Assembly (NCBI GenBank): GCA_937942465.1
Contig: CALDEO010000208.1
Location: 1 to 5,486 of the forward strand
Origin: an uncultured Saprospiraceae bacterium
GTDB lineage: Bacteria > Bacteroidota > Bacteroidia > Chitinophagales > Saprospiraceae
DNA: 5,486 nucleotides
Reading direction: 5' to 3'
The notes under the pieces are model-generated. The model did not search any database and was not told the DNA's origin. It worked only from the letters and a program-made list of their open reading frames with translations. The position numbers were made by a program, and so were the translations under genes. Positions 1-5,486 of the stretch are shown piece by piece (position 1 is the first letter of the stretch; the number at the start of each line of letters is the position of its first letter).

Positions 1-437
1 AGTGGCAACTTTGTTGGGTATACATGCGTACCTAAGTAGTTAAGCACTCCTGTGAATGCTTCCATACCCCTAGAGTTACCTCCTCTACCTGCAGATAGTC
101 CTACTAAAAATGCTTTCTTGTTTTTGAAGTTCTGAGCATACTCTCTCACTGAGATCGTATCTATAAAATGCTTCAAGACACCTGGCACACCTCCGTTGTA
201 CTCAGCTAGTACATAGATCACTTTATCTACATTGAAGATGTACTTTGCTTGTATCTCTTTTAATGTATCACTCAGGTTATCTCCTACGTAGTCGTGATCA
301 AAGTCTGCACCCTTAAGTGTTGCAAGGTCTAGTACTTGGGCCTCAGCTCCACTGTCAGTTATCATTTTGAGGATATGATTACTTACTAGCGTTGACTTAC
401 TGTTAGGACGATTGGTACCTGAGATTATTGTGATCAT
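1..437 (-). CDS. NADPH-dependent FMN reductase family protein (flavodoxin fold), C-terminus missing
   Basis: Reading the minus strand from ATG at 437-435 gives 145 open codons to the window edge, beginning MITIISGTNRPNSKS. Seen: a beta-strand followed by a GTNRPNSKST phosphate-binding loop (residues 7-16), which in this family binds the FMN phosphate; an AEYNGGVPGVLKHFID segment (78-93), matching the family's PEYN-G-x-P-x-x-LK-x-x-(I/L)D signature with Ala in place of Pro; and KNKKAFLVGLSAGRGGN (106-121), matching the strand and glycine-rich loop that follows. Known: such proteins are cytoplasmic, bind FMN and use NAD(P)H to reduce flavin, quinones or azo/chromate-type acceptors; the physiological substrate is usually unknown. 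Family members are about 175-190 residues, so roughly 30-40 C-terminal residues lie outside the window. No Shine-Dalgarno is seen; the start is preceded by AT-rich sequence. It is divergent from the remaining genes. Fold and family are secure; the exact substrate is not. Confidence 0.9.
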   Translation of the reverse strand, partial: MITIISGTNRPNSKSTLVSNHILKMITDSGAEAQVLDLATLKGADFDHDYVGDNLSDTLKEIQAKYIFNVDKVIYVLAEYNGGVPGVLKHFIDTISVREYAQNFKNKKAFLVGLSAGRGGNSRGMEAFTGVLNYLGTHVYPTKLP

Positions 438-598
438 AATATTTAAATTTGTATACTGATAGAACAACAAAAGCTACGTTTAGTTGGCTTCTGAATGGCG
501 TATTTGTAACGAAGATGAAATTAATTTTAAAATAAAATGAGTTTCATGTTGCGAATGTAAGTTCAAATGGATTGTATCTACAAAGACCACAAACAAAT
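438..598. promoter_or_regulatory. Divergent AT-rich intergenic region, presumed promoters for both flanking genes
   Basis: This 161-base gap separates the start of the minus-strand FMN reductase from the start of the plus-strand lipoprotein, so it must hold the promoter of each unless the lipoprotein is read from elsewhere. Seen: very AT-rich stretches with short perfect palindromes ATTTAAAT (441-448), AAATTAATTT (518-527) and ATTTTAAAAT (524-533). On the minus strand, TAGCTTTTG (476 to 468) is one base longer than the Bacteroidota -7 element TAnnTTTG and sits 30 bases before the reductase ATG, but no TTG -33 element is found at the right distance. On the plus strand, TTG (484-486) is followed by TATTTG (501-506), again an imperfect match. 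The location is sound; the individual elements are weak. Confidence 0.4.
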
Positions 599-2320
599 AT
601 GAAAGCATCATTTTTAAAATATACATTCTTCATCGTGATCATAGCACTCTCATCTTGCTACGATAACTTTGAAAAAAATGTAGAAACAGATACCACCGAC
701 CCCGTGAAGTATGTGACAAACACCACGCTTTCTGGATTGGTGACTGACGAGAATGGTCAAACGCTAGCAGGTGGCGTATACGGTTCATTTGGCAGTGAAG
801 ATTATAATAATGAGGTATTCTCAATATTTAGATTTGAAGGACAGCAGATCGACAAATACAATGAACTGATAACGCTGACTAAAAATAATCAGGTGTATTA
901 CTACACGGTGCCTACAGTCGAAAACGAAATCAACTACAGCAAAAAAGCAATCTTCACAACAATAGACAATACGATACTCACGCAAGGAAATAATACGACG
1001 ATCAATAATACCCTTGACATTAATACTCAAGCAAATTCATTTCAATCCCATGAAACTGCGTATAGTGGAGAGGTGACCATTCTGCATCATACCATTGATG
1101 TAAGCAATAAATGGCACCTCGCTACTATGCCGGGTAATAATACCGGGGTCAATACCGACGGATCTCCAGCATACATCAACTTTGATGAGGTTATACATCT
1201 GCAATTTACAGATGGAACAGATCTATTGGATGTCGTAGAAGGTAGCGTACAAGGGCGATGGTCAAATAAAAGCGACGATCAAAAAGTGTGGCACTATGAC
1301 ACTAATGTACACAAGTGGATCGCGTTAAACACAACTACAAATACATCGACATTTGACATAATCAGCAGTGGCTATTATGCAATCGCAAGCTCACAATACT
1401 ATGTGTATGCTACCGGCTCAGTATCAACAGATGGTACCGCTATTGCGAATATCGAAGTACAACTAGAAGCAGATAATAAAATAATAACAACTACAAGGAC
1501 GGCATCTAATGGACAATGGGTTGCAGTCGTACCATCAATCAGTCAATTGACTGCAACAACGGAGAGTACATGTGATGAAGTAGCAAGTATATTATTCGAG
1601 ACTGTGGAGCAGGATGTGGTTGCAGGATCAATAGAAATGTCTCAGATCAATAGTCAAGTATACACTATCGAGGGTGCTATCAAGTCATGTGATGACCAAG
1701 GTATAGTAGGATCATTTATAGAAATAAAAACCTCTACCGAGGAATTAATCTATTACTTAGATAAATCTATTTTCAGATTAAGAATCAATGCTTGCAGTGA
1801 TGATATCACGGTCAGAAGTATCAACATAGATGGTACTGAATCTGGGGCTCAAATAGAATGGGAATTAAATAACAACTCACAAGACCTACATACACTGTAT
1901 GCTTGTAATGCTGCACAAAGCGAGTATATGACGCTACGAATCGATGGTGGATCAAAGCAATATTATAATGGTGTATCATCATTGGAGAACGGTCGTACCA
2001 TCATAGACTTTTCGTCTACAGGTGCTATTGATAACACATTGAAATTATGGTTTACTGGTACCGATAGAGGTGTATTTGATGACAATCAGATCAATATCCT
2101 CATAGATGATCAATTGTATGATTCTCGAGGATTTGCACTTGATTGTACTAGTTCACAGCAAGGATGTGGTTTTACGCAATTTGACGTAAGTCAATATGAA
2201 GAGACTAATGGATGGATAAGAGGATACTTTAAAGGCAGGTTCTGGATAAAGTCTTACAGTCCGCTGAATGCCGGATATAAGGATGTAGAAGGAGAATATC
2301 AAATAAGGCGAGACTTCTAA
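599..2320 (+). CDS. Predicted lipoprotein with carboxypeptidase-regulatory-like beta-sandwich segments
   Basis: Start chosen at ATG 599, not the in-frame TTG at 572, because the ATG puts a clean type II signal peptide at the N-terminus: Lys2 and Lys7, a hydrophobic core FFIVIIAL, and lipobox LSSC with Cys20 as lipidated residue (573 aa precursor). Acidic residues soon after the Cys (Asp22, Glu25) are compatible with Bacteroidota lipoprotein surface export but not proof. Seen in order: a segment LSGLVTDENGQTLAGGV (44-60) typical of carboxypeptidase-D regulatory-like folds; a region with WHYDTNVHKW (231-240), like the W-x-(F/Y)-D-x-x-x-x-x-W motif seen in Bacteroidota surface lipoproteins; a second regulatory-like segment (about 268-318, with ATGSVSTDGTAIANIEVQL); a third (about 354-412, with IEGAIKSCDDQGIVGSFIEI); and a C-terminal domain (about 440-573) I do not recognise. 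No enzyme motif is visible. Likely a cell-envelope structural or binding protein. The stop is followed in frame by two more (TAA TAG TAA, 2318-2326). It lies 59 bases before the sigma factor on the same strand, so co-transcription is possible. Confidence 0.82.
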   Translation: MKASFLKYTFFIVIIALSSCYDNFEKNVETDTTDPVKYVTNTTLSGLVTDENGQTLAGGVYGSFGSEDYNNEVFSIFRFEGQQIDKYNELITLTKNNQVYYYTVPTVENEINYSKKAIFTTIDNTILTQGNNTTINNTLDINTQANSFQSHETAYSGEVTILHHTIDVSNKWHLATMPGNNTGVNTDGSPAYINFDEVIHLQFTDGTDLLDVVEGSVQGRWSNKSDDQKVWHYDTNVHKWIALNTTTNTSTFDIISSGYYAIASSQYYVYATGSVSTDGTAIANIEVQLEADNKIITTTRTASNGQWVAVVPSISQLTATTESTCDEVASILFETVEQDVVAGSIEMSQINSQVYTIEGAIKSCDDQGIVGSFIEIKTSTEELIYYLDKSIFRLRINACSDDITVRSINIDGTESGAQIEWELNNNSQDLHTLYACNAAQSEYMTLRIDGGSKQYYNGVSSLENGRTIIDFSSTGAIDNTLKLWFTGTDRGVFDDNQINILIDDQLYDSRGFALDCTSSQQGCGFTQFDVSQYEETNGWIRGYFKGRFWIKSYSPLNAGYKDVEGEYQIRRDF

Positions 2321-2364
2321 TAGTAACAGCCACACGATAGGAATTAAAGTAGTAAGTAATAGGT

Positions 2365-2382
2365 AAAGGGATAGGACCATTG
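2365..2382 (+). promoter_or_regulatory. Ribosome-binding region and TTG start of the sigma factor
   Basis: The sigma-factor frame has an in-frame TAA at 2353-2355 and no ATG or GTG start candidate before conserved region 2, which leaves TTG at 2380-2382 as the best start. It is supported by AAAGGG (2365-2370, nine bases before the start) and AGGA (2373-2376). This is the only gene in the window with a Shine-Dalgarno-like sequence, perhaps compensating for the weak start codon. ATA codons at 2359 and 2371 are less likely alternatives. Confidence 0.6.
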
Positions 2383-2928
2383 ACAGAAAAAGAAATCATA
2401 ACCGCTTGTAAAAAAGGCCAAGAACACGGATACCGGGCATTGCTGTCGCAGTATTCGTCTAAGCTCCTGGGTATCTGCATCAGATATCTTAAGGACCGCG
2501 AGCAGGCCAAAGATACCTTGCAAGAAGTGTTCATTTTAATTTTTAAGAATGTACACAAATACGAGGATAAAGGATCGTTTGAGGGATGGCTCTGTCGGAT
2601 CGCAGTGAATTGTTCGCTCAAGGAACTCCGGTCGAAAAACAAGAACATATTGCAGATAGACGAATCGGCAATGACCCATGATCTCAAAATAGAACCCACC
2701 GCTCTAGTCGATATGAATGTAGATGCAATATTGCATCTAATGAATAGACTACCAGAGCACTACCGAATAGTACTAAATCTCTCCATCGTAGAGGGATACG
2801 AAACTAAAGAAATAGCTGAGATACTGAGCATTGCAGAAAATGTATGCCGCGTCAAACTATCAAGAGCCCGAAAATTACTAGCAGCAATTTTCGACAAAAA
2901 GAAAGAATATGAGTTACCAAGAACATGA
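2380..2928 (+). CDS. ECF-type RNA polymerase sigma factor (sigma-70 family)
   Basis: A 182-residue protein, the normal length for an ECF sigma factor. It would bind core RNA polymerase in the cytoplasm and direct it to a dedicated promoter set. Seen: region 2 at about residues 17-85, with the YRALLSQYSSKLLGICIRYL helix, the acidic D-T-L-Q-E-V-F core-binding stretch (45-51) and the GSFEGWLCRIAVNCSLKELR block (65-84) of the -10 recognition helix; a short linker (about 86-114); and region 4 at about 115-168, with LPEHYRIVLNLSIVEGYETKEIAEIL followed by a recognition helix ending in KLSRARKLL (159-167). There is no sign of region 1 or 3 or of a C-terminal extension. The recognition helix has Cys156 and NVCRVKL in place of the commoner GTVKSRL type. 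It starts with TTG, and its last 20 bases overlap the next gene in another frame, implying translational coupling. Target promoters and inducing signal cannot be read from the sequence. Confidence 0.93.
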   Translation: MTEKEIITACKKGQEHGYRALLSQYSSKLLGICIRYLKDREQAKDTLQEVFILIFKNVHKYEDKGSFEGWLCRIAVNCSLKELRSKNKNILQIDESAMTHDLKIEPTALVDMNVDAILHLMNRLPEHYRIVLNLSIVEGYETKEIAEILSIAENVCRVKLSRARKLLAAIFDKKKEYELPRT

Positions 2929-4354
2929 AAAACATATAAAGTCTTCTCTTCAGAATTATAGTCCAGAGCTAGATACTGAAGAGCTGTGGGGAGCTGTCGC
3001 TCATGCGATGCCACAGCGTAAGAAACGTGTGCCTATCTGGGTATTCTGGGTAACAGGATTATTAATATTTGCTGGTATTGGTCTCTATATCAATATGGAT
3101 AACGAAGAATCACTGACTTCTAATATTGTAAATAAAAATAATGTATTAACAAATGAAAAACAACAATTTACAACCAAAAAGCAACCTAAAAACAACGTAA
3201 CAACAGATACTAAAATCGCTTCTAAAAATACAAACATCAATACACCGATTGCGAATAAAATCATAGCAACTAATCATACATCGTCTGCTATAATCAAAAA
3301 CGATAAAAGCACTGCAATAAGCGCAACTAATATAGTAGCACAGAACAATCTAAACGCTAATACAACTCAAACTAAAAACATAGTACAAGAAGTGAACGTA
3401 AATCAGGAGGCATTAGAATCCACTACAAAGACTGCAAGTGCAAGCCCAACTTCTCTAAACAATGCGGCAGTAGTAAATGAAAGCACTCAACTTAATCCAA
3501 CAATAGCGGATCAATCAAACATTGCAAAAATTCAGTTAGAAAAATTGGTGATCAATCCTCATCTACTAGCATATGAGCTAGGCTTGCCGATACTCGAAGC
3601 GCAGCAAATAATTATTCCCGTAAAGGAAAAAAACTCTACTAAGTGGTCAATAGGACTCATGGCAGGAGTAGCTCATGTAAGTGGCACTTTAGAAAGTAAA
3701 ACTATAGATAATGACAATAGCATTACAGCTGAGCTCAACAATAAGTATACACAGGATCTGCCTGCCTTCTCCTCGAGAATAGTAGTAACCTATGGTATCT
3801 CCGATCGACTGTCGTTGCTCACAGGGCTATCTTATACCCTAGCAGCAAGACGAATCATATTACAGGACTTCAACACTACTACATCAGTAGTCAACGGAGT
3901 GACGGAGATCTTAATCGATGATGAAGGCAATGAGACCAATACCCTATCATCGTATACTAACTATACGACGACAGCCTATGATAGTCAGTGGCACTCATAC
4001 TTTGAGACTTACAGTATTCCATTAGGGATTAGCTATGATCTATTACATTACCAAGACCTCTCTGTAGGTATTGGTGCAGGCATCCGATTGGATCTATTGC
4101 ATAGAGATCAAGGAGCAATTATAAGCCCTAGTTATGATCTAAATAAATACACCGTGAGCGACTCCTATTACGAAAGATCGATGTCTATAGGATATTCGCT
4201 ACAGCTACCGATACAATATCAAATATCTAATCGGTGGACGATCGCAATGAATGCAGAATTTCAAACATTCGAACATAAAATCAATAATGATCTGAGTCTA
4301 AGACAATATTCGACTGGAGTCGTAATAGGAGCTCAGTATAGATTATCTAAATAA
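2909..4354 (+). CDS. Putative anti-sigma-like membrane protein with C-terminal outer-membrane beta-barrel-like domain
   Basis: A 481-residue protein whose ATG lies inside the sigma-factor gene (20-base overlap, +1 frame relative to it), preceded by purine-rich AAAGAAAG-type sequence. Seen: a cytoplasmic N-terminus (1-41) with LDTEELWGAVAHAMPQRKKR, basic just before the membrane; one transmembrane helix (about 42-61, PIWVFWVTGLLIFAGIGLYI); a roughly 180-residue linker (62-240) rich in Asn, Thr, Lys, Ala and Ser with no fold evident; and a C-terminal domain (about 245-481) of alternating amphipathic strands with Gly and aromatic residues (WSIGLMAGVAHV, LSLLTGLSYTLA, LSVGIGAGIRLDLL, ending VVIGAQYRLSK), like small Bacteroidota outer-membrane barrels. 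Known: Bacteroidota ECF genes are often followed by single-pass regulators, and some of these carry barrel-like tails. Inferred: the N-terminus holds the sigma factor until an envelope signal arrives. No His-x3-Cys-x2-Cys zinc anti-sigma motif is present, so that role rests on position and topology. Alternatively the C-terminal domain is a soluble periplasmic sensor. Confidence 0.75.
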   Translation: MSYQEHEKHIKSSLQNYSPELDTEELWGAVAHAMPQRKKRVPIWVFWVTGLLIFAGIGLYINMDNEESLTSNIVNKNNVLTNEKQQFTTKKQPKNNVTTDTKIASKNTNINTPIANKIIATNHTSSAIIKNDKSTAISATNIVAQNNLNANTTQTKNIVQEVNVNQEALESTTKTASASPTSLNNAAVVNESTQLNPTIADQSNIAKIQLEKLVINPHLLAYELGLPILEAQQIIIPVKEKNSTKWSIGLMAGVAHVSGTLESKTIDNDNSITAELNNKYTQDLPAFSSRIVVTYGISDRLSLLTGLSYTLAARRIILQDFNTTTSVVNGVTEILIDDEGNETNTLSSYTNYTTTAYDSQWHSYFETYSIPLGISYDLLHYQDLSVGIGAGIRLDLLHRDQGAIISPSYDLNKYTVSDSYYERSMSIGYSLQLPIQYQISNRWTIAMNAEFQTFEHKINNDLSLRQYSTGVVIGAQYRLSK

Positions 4355-4430
4355 TTATCAATAAAGTTAATACTCAAGATGTGTTGGTAGGATAACCCAT
4401 TTTGTTAAAAACAATACTAAAAAACAGTTT
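4355..4430 (+). promoter_or_regulatory. Short spacer before the secreted repeat protein, no clear terminator
   Basis: These 76 bases separate the membrane regulator from the repeat protein. Seen: no GC-rich hairpin with a T-run, only a weak 5-base AT stem TTGTT/AACAA (4402-4414). No full TTG plus TAnnTTTG promoter pair is found at proper spacing. The stretch before the next ATG is A-rich (ACTAAAAAACAGTTT), as is usual for Bacteroidota starts. Read-through from the sigma operon is therefore possible but not shown. Confidence 0.35.
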
Positions 4431-5486
4431 ATGAAAAATTCAATTACACAAATCTTTTGTGCCTTAGCACTGTTCCTTTTTGGAATAACAAGTGCCATGG
4501 CACAAGTAGCCAACTGCAATCAATTTATTAATGTATCCCTTGATAATAGTTGCCAAGTAATACTTACTCCTGATGCAATAGAAGAAGGAGGTCCATATGC
4601 AGAAAATGTAAGCTTATCCTTGAGTCAAACTGTATTAGACGTTACAAATCTAGGAGTAAATAGTGTTACATTAACTGCGACAGATATTAACGGTAACACT
4701 GCAACATGTTCTACATTTGTAAAAGTAGAAGACAAATTGCCACCCGTCGCTATATGCGTTGCTGACCTTACTGTAGCAGCTGGTAGTGATGGAACATTTC
4801 AATTGACTGCAAGTCAAATTGACAATGGGTCATACGACAATTGTAACAATGTGACGTTGAGCATATCGCCAACATTGCTGACCTGTGATTTAACAAGTGT
4901 AACACTAACCGTTGAAGATCAATCGGGAAATCTTGTACAGTGTACTACTGAGGTAACTATGACTGGAGGAAATAACAACTCAATTCTATCATGTAACAGT
5001 AATCAAGTTTTTAACATAAGCAATGGTGCTATCGAATTATTTCCTGCAAACTTTCTAGAGGGAAACACAGGAGGCTGTTCTGTTGCATCTCTACAGATTC
5101 AAAACGCTGATGGATCTATTCAAAATGACAATGTCATCAACGCATCAGACTCTGGTAATACATATACTGCAGTAGTAACTAATGCGGTAGGCAACTCATG
5201 CTGGGGACTATTCACGGTATCTGGTTCATCATCAAGTAGTGTCATTGCAAATTGTACACAATTTTTAAATGTATCATTAAATCCGTGGGCCTGCGAAGCT
5301 ACTTTAACACCAAACATGATCGATAATGGTTCTACTGGTTATGAAACTTTATCACTCAGCCAGACGCAGTTTAACGAAACAAACATTGGTGTAAACTCAG
5401 TAACAATGACAGCAACCGCTGCAGATGGTAGTGATGCTACTTGTACTTGCTTGGTCAGTATTGAAGATAAAACACCACCTGTTGCT
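4431..5486 (+). CDS. Large secreted surface protein with HYR-like Cys-containing repeats, C-terminus missing
   Basis: An open frame from ATG 4431 to the window end gives 352 residues with no stop. Seen: a Sec signal peptide (MKNSITQIF, hydrophobic ALALFLFGI, cleavage probably after AMA at 22-24, leaving Gln25 as first residue); an HYR-like module (28-107) ending GVNSVTLTATDINGNTAT, then VEDKLPPVA; a related module (about 108-177) with DNGSYDNC and VTLTVEDQSGN; a different module (about 180-270) ending in a Ser-rich stretch; then a second copy of the first module (274-352) ending IEDKTPPVA at the edge. Cysteines recur regularly (29, 41, 93, 109, 138, 152, 171, 188, 216, 257, 275, 288, 338, 340), suggesting disulfides outside the cytoplasm. 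Known: proteins with such repeats in Bacteroidota are often very long, export through the type IX system and act in adhesion or as cell-surface matrix. The type IX C-terminal signal would lie beyond the window. Inferred role: adhesin or surface-layer component. Its position after the sigma/regulator pair suggests possible co-regulation. Confidence 0.8.
   Translation, partial: MKNSITQIFCALALFLFGITSAMAQVANCNQFINVSLDNSCQVILTPDAIEEGGPYAENVSLSLSQTVLDVTNLGVNSVTLTATDINGNTATCSTFVKVEDKLPPVAICVADLTVAAGSDGTFQLTASQIDNGSYDNCNNVTLSISPTLLTCDLTSVTLTVEDQSGNLVQCTTEVTMTGGNNNSILSCNSNQVFNISNGAIELFPANFLEGNTGGCSVASLQIQNADGSIQNDNVINASDSGNTYTAVVTNAVGNSCWGLFTVSGSSSSSVIANCTQFLNVSLNPWACEATLTPNMIDNGSTGYETLSLSQTQFNETNIGVNSVTMTATAADGSDATCTCLVSIEDKTPPVA
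4512..4751 (+). repeat. HYR-like repeat unit, copy 1
   Basis: Residues 28-107 of the secreted protein, starting NCNQFINVSL and ending VEDKLPPVA plus the following Ile. It aligns with copy 2 at 5250-5486 through shared NC-x-QF-x-NVSL, LTP, LSLSQT, GVNSVT and ED-K-x-PPVA blocks. Identity is clear at protein level, but the DNA has diverged, so this is an old duplication and not a recent exact repeat. Confidence 0.8.
5250..5486 (+). repeat. HYR-like repeat unit, copy 2 (to window edge)
   Basis: Residues 274-352 of the secreted protein, starting NCTQFLNVSL and ending IEDKTPPVA. It begins 246 residues (738 bases) after copy 1, so the larger repeating unit seems to be HYR-like module, second HYR-like module and spacer module. 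It carries a second Cys (340) beside the conserved Cys338, where copy 1 has only Cys93. Confidence 0.75.

Noticed and set aside
484..506. TTG...TATTTG as a Bacteroidota promoter for the lipoprotein
   Set aside because: The -7 element lacks two bases of TAnnTTTG, the spacing is 14 bases where about 17-23 is expected, and it would leave a leader of about 90 bases.
518..533. AAATTAATTT and ATTTTAAAAT palindromes as an operator
   Set aside because: Short AT-only palindromes are expected by chance in such AT-rich intergenic DNA; no second spaced copy supports a binding site.
572..598. Upstream in-frame TTG as the lipoprotein start
   Set aside because: It would add nine polar residues in front of a clean lipoprotein signal peptide that begins at ATG 599, and it has no better ribosome-binding sequence.
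639..1030. Two minus-strand open frames within 639-1030
   Set aside because: They lie antisense to the lipoprotein coding sequence, have biased composition and show no recognisable motif.
2229..2699. Minus-strand open frame of 156 codons
   Set aside because: It is antisense to the lipoprotein end and the well-supported sigma factor, and its translation shows no recognisable domain.
2760..3014. Minus-strand open frame across the sigma/regulator overlap
   Set aside because: It is antisense to two supported genes and carries no domain signature.
4402..4414. TTGTT/AACAA inverted repeat as a terminator
   Set aside because: The stem is only five AT-rich pairs with a three-base loop and no following T-run on the plus strand.
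5120..5317. Minus-strand open frame of 65 codons
   Set aside because: It lies inside the secreted repeat protein, whose plus-strand frame has a signal peptide and repeating modules.

Overview
The window looks like chromosomal DNA from a marine or environmental member of the Bacteroidota, plausibly a Saprospiria/Lewinella-type or related bacterium. The reasons are the AT-leaning coding sequence, starts preceded by A-rich stretches and mostly no Shine-Dalgarno motif, a Bacteroidota-style lipoprotein, a Cys-punctuated HYR-like repeat protein of the kind usually exported to the surface in this phylum, and an ECF sigma factor overlapping a membrane protein that ends in an outer-membrane-barrel-like domain. 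The taxon is inferred from gene style, not from a marker gene.

Layout. Bases 1-437 (minus strand) hold the N-terminal 145 codons of a flavodoxin-fold NADPH-dependent FMN reductase, cut by the window edge. Bases 438-598 are a divergent AT-rich intergenic region. Bases 599-2320 (plus) encode a 573-residue lipoprotein with several beta-sandwich, carboxypeptidase-regulatory-like segments. After 59 bases comes an ECF sigma factor (2380-2928) with a TTG start. It overlaps by 20 bases a 481-residue protein (2909-4354) built from a short cytoplasmic anti-sigma-like N-terminus, one transmembrane helix, a long Asn/Thr/Lys-rich linker and a C-terminal beta-barrel-like domain. After 76 bases with no visible terminator, a large secreted repeat protein begins at 4431 and runs off the right edge; 352 codons are visible.

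Working model. The sigma factor and the barrel-tailed protein form an overlapping pair that resembles an ECF sigma/anti-sigma switch. The anti-sigma role is inferred from position and topology; no zinc anti-sigma motif is visible. The flanking lipoprotein and the large exported repeat protein lie on the same strand and are plausible envelope outputs or co-regulated partners, but no shared promoter can be shown. The FMN reductase points the other way and appears unrelated. The most unusual item is the 2909-4354 protein, whose single chain seems to carry both an inner-membrane helix and an outer-membrane-type barrel. I see no CRISPR array, tRNA, rRNA, insertion sequence or phage gene.
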